Assembly: GCF_009733925.1 (NCBI RefSeq)
Contig: NZ_WOEI01000030.1
Coordinates: forward strand, 1 to 16,703
Origin: Streptobacillus canis
GTDB taxonomy: Bacteria > Fusobacteriota > Fusobacteriia > Fusobacteriales > Leptotrichiaceae
Direction: 5' to 3'
Length of the DNA: 16,703 nt
Each line of letters starts with the position of its first letter. Within the stretch, counting starts at the first letter, position 1. A program made the position numbers and the translations under genes. Positions 15,263-16,703 of the stretch are shown here, one piece after another. Under the pieces are notes generated by a model. It ran no database searches. It was not told the origin of the DNA and saw only the letters and a list, made by a program, of their open reading frames with translations.

Positions 15263-16306
15263 TTATTTATCTTTAAAATATTCTCTTACTTTAGGAGCAA
15301 CTTCTTCTCCAAATAATCTTATAGATTCTAAAATATCTTCATGAGGTAAAGATCCTAATGGTAAATGTAATAAAAATCTATTTAGTCCTAATTCTTCTAT
15401 CATTCTAATTAATTTATTAGCAACAGTTTCAGGGTCTCCAACAAACATTACATCGTCATCACCAACCATATTTAAATATCTATCCCAAGTTAATTTACTC
15501 CAATGTGCTCTTTCTTCAGCTATTCTATCCATTACCAATTTAGTAGGATAATAATATTTTTTTATAGCTTCTTCCTTATCTTTAGCAATAAATCCCCAAG
15601 AATGAGCAGCAACCTTAAGGTTTTCAATAGGATGATTTGCTCTTAATCCAATATTTCTGTAATGATTAATTAATCCCTTAAATCCAGAAATTCCTCCACC
15701 TAAAATAGCGTATGCAACTGGTAATCCTTGTAAAGCAATATTTACAGTTGATTCAAGATTACCTCCTGTACCAACCCATACATCAAGTTTTTCTGCTCTA
15801 GGATAAACACCCTTTCCATCTACTTTATGAGTATGAGTTGTCCCTTTCCAATTTAAAATTTCATTTTCTTTTATTGCTAATAACATATCTAATTTTTCTT
15901 TAAATAATTCATCATAATCTGCTAAATTATATCCAAATAATGGAAAAGACTCAATGAATGATCCACGTCCTACCATAATTTCTGCTCTTCCTTTAGAAAG
16001 TGCATCAACTGTTGCAAAGTTTTGATATATTCTTATTGGATCTGCAGAAGATAAAACCGTAACTGCACTTGTAAGTTTAATATTTTTAGTATTAACAGCC
16101 CCTGCAGCAAGAATAATTTCAGGATTAGATACTGCAAAATCATCTCTGTGGTGTTCTCCTATTCCATAAACATCTAATCCTACTTTATCCGCAAGTTCAA
16201 TTTCTTCAACTAAATTTCTAATTCTTTCTGCATGAGATATTGCTTTCCCAGTTTGCTCAATAATTGTTGTTTCTCCAAATGTTGAAATTCCTAATTCAAT
16301 TTTCAT
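15263..16306 (-). CDS. LLM-class (bacterial luciferase-like) flavin-dependent oxidoreductase
   Basis: 347 aa, a full-length TIM-barrel member of the luciferase-like family. Visible features: LGISTFGE at the first strand (5-12), GIGEHHRDDFAVSNPEI (about 48-64), the block typical of this superfamily; LTSAVTVLSSADPIRIYQNFATVD (about 77-100) and GRAEIMVGRGSF (about 106-117), which form the flavin face; and DVWVGTGGN (175-183). Role: FMNH2- or F420-type monooxygenase/oxidoreductase. The substrate cannot be predicted, and an FMN enzyme is more likely in this kind of organism. ATG has a GGGAG site about 9 bases upstream. The gene is monocistronic: a promoter just upstream (16394-16422) and a terminator just downstream. 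It is unlinked in function to its neighbours. The alternative reading, a bacterial luciferase, is excluded because no luxCDABE genes are near. Confidence 0.88.
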   Translation of the reverse strand: MKIELGISTFGETTIIEQTGKAISHAERIRNLVEEIELADKVGLDVYGIGEHHRDDFAVSNPEIILAAGAVNTKNIKLTSAVTVLSSADPIRIYQNFATVDALSKGRAEIMVGRGSFIESFPLFGYNLADYDELFKEKLDMLLAIKENEILNWKGTTHTHKVDGKGVYPRAEKLDVWVGTGGNLESTVNIALQGLPVAYAILGGGISGFKGLINHYRNIGLRANHPIENLKVAAHSWGFIAKDKEEAIKKYYYPTKLVMDRIAEERAHWSKLTWDRYLNMVGDDDVMFVGDPETVANKLIRMIEELGLNRFLLHLPLGSLPHEDILESIRLFGEEVAPKVREYFKDK

Positions 16307-16393
16307 TTTAATCTACTCCCTTTATTCTTATATAAATATATCTAATACACTATTAATATATCATTTTCAAAATATATCTAATTAGATATATAT

Positions 16394-16422
16394 ATAATAC
16401 ATCATTTTTAAAAAAATGTCAA
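16394..16422 (-). promoter_or_regulatory. LLM gene promoter
   Basis: TTGACA (16417-16422), 17 bases, TATTAT (16394-16399). The -35 box follows the rRNA terminator T-tract with no gap but a single C. The start codon is about 88 bases downstream of the -10. Confidence 0.75.
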
Positions 16423-16448
16423 GAAAAAAAAAGAGTACTAAAGTACTC
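16423..16448 (-). terminator. rRNA operon terminator
   Basis: GAGTAC/GTACTC stem with a 4-base loop (16433-16448), followed on the minus strand by nine Ts. It closes the 5S-tRNA-5S transcript. Confidence 0.85.
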
Positions 16449-16464
16449 AACAATAAATAATAAA

Positions 16465-16578
16465 AAGTTTAGCAATTACCTATTTTCCCTATTACTAAGT
16501 ATCTTTGGCGTACACAGACTTAACTTCTAGGTTCGAAATGTAACTAGGTGTATCCCTGTGGCTATAATCACTAAACTT
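16465..16578 (-). rRNA. rrf: 5S ribosomal RNA (distal copy)
   Basis: 114 nt. The ends pair as helix I (AAGTTTAG at the 5' end with CTAAACTT at the 3' end). The core TTTCGAACCTAGAAGTTAAG region and the loop region CTAGTTAC are as in bacterial 5S RNAs. It is the last RNA of the operon and begins only 3 bases after the tRNA CCA end, implying processing from one precursor. It differs from the upstream copy in at least three positions. Confidence 0.93.
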
Positions 16579-16581
16579 AAA

Positions 16582-16658
16582 TGGCGACCTTGGAAGGACT
16601 CGAACCTTCGACCCTCTGATTAACAGTCAGATGCTCTAACCGACTGAGCTACAAAGTC
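16582..16658 (-). tRNA. trnN: tRNA-Asn (anticodon GTT)
   Basis: 77 nt with a full cloverleaf: acceptor GACTTTG/CAAGGTC with one G-U pair, D-arm with AGCTCAGTCGGTTAGAGC, anticodon stem TCTGA/TCAGA around loop CTGTTAA (GTT at 16622-16624), T-arm with GGTTCGAGTCC, discriminator G and encoded CCA (16582-16584). It sits between two 5S genes, transcribed toward the left. Confidence 0.97.
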
Positions 16659-16670
16659 ATGATTTAAAAA

Positions 16671-16703
16671 AAGTTTGGCAACTACCTATCTTCCCTATTA
16701 CTA
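16671..16703 (-). rRNA. rrf: 5S ribosomal RNA, second copy, 3' end only
   Basis: The last 33 nt of a 5S gene, entering from the right edge. They align without gaps to the 3' end of the other copy with three differences (positions 7, 12 and 20 from the 3' end), and in each case this copy has a G-C base where the other has A-T. It lies 12 bases upstream of the tRNA. Confidence 0.88.

Noticed and set aside
15263..16306. Light-producing luciferase
   Set aside because: The protein belongs to the broad LLM oxidoreductase family; there is no second subunit or fatty-acid reductase gene nearby.
1..16703. CRISPR array, insertion sequence or phage genes
   Set aside because: No regularly spaced repeats, transposase-like or integrase-like proteins, or flanking inverted repeats were found. 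The tRNA-Asn has no duplicated 3' end within the window that would mark an attachment site.

Overview
The window is very AT-rich and low in G+C. It carries AT-biased codons, AGGAG-type ribosome sites, a two-partner-secretion (TPS) adhesin and secreted or outer-membrane proteins typical of a diderm. The best guess is a Fusobacteriota genome of the Leptotrichiaceae type (Sneathia/Streptobacillus/Leptotrichia relatives). This is inferred from style and gene content, not from a database search. Almost everything is on the minus strand; the one plus-strand gene is aphA (12110-12838).

Layout, left to right. (1) 1-7771, minus strand: a TPS locus with its own strong promoter. It holds a 1663-aa TpsA/filamentous-haemagglutinin-like exoprotein, a 590-residue second reading frame that looks like the displaced C-terminus of the same protein and carries a lipase-like module, a 282-aa candidate lipoprotein, and the start of a TpsB/FhaC-type outer-membrane transporter that runs off the left edge. 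The order A - C-terminal effector - small envelope protein - B resembles the A-I-O-B order of Burkholderia-type contact-dependent systems. This is the most interesting part of the window. (2) 7771-10075, minus: a uracil permease (uraA) and a zinc-type cation diffusion facilitator in one operon, ended by a terminator folded into the last codons of the second gene. (3) 10096-12025, minus: a large SppA signal-peptide peptidase with a long leader and a back-to-back promoter shared with (4) aphA, a secreted class B acid phosphatase (plus). (5) 12912-15125: a PadR repressor - HAAS/DUF1700-like membrane protein - DUF4097-like membrane protein operon (minus), with a consensus promoter that contains an inverted-repeat operator candidate. 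(6) 15178-16422, minus: a monocistronic luciferase-like (LLM) flavin oxidoreductase. (7) 16423-16703, minus: the tail of an rRNA operon, arranged 5S (partial) - tRNA-Asn(GTT) - 5S - terminator.

How it works together: TpsB would thread TpsA through the outer membrane, and TpsA would carry its C-terminal hydrolase-like domain to the surface or into a neighbouring cell. The lipoprotein between them is positioned to be an accessory or protective protein. In this sequence TpsA is split by a +1 frame change near 2801-2810, so the effector part is translated only if the shift is an error, is phase-variable, or is read through. The other genes are housekeeping or envelope functions.
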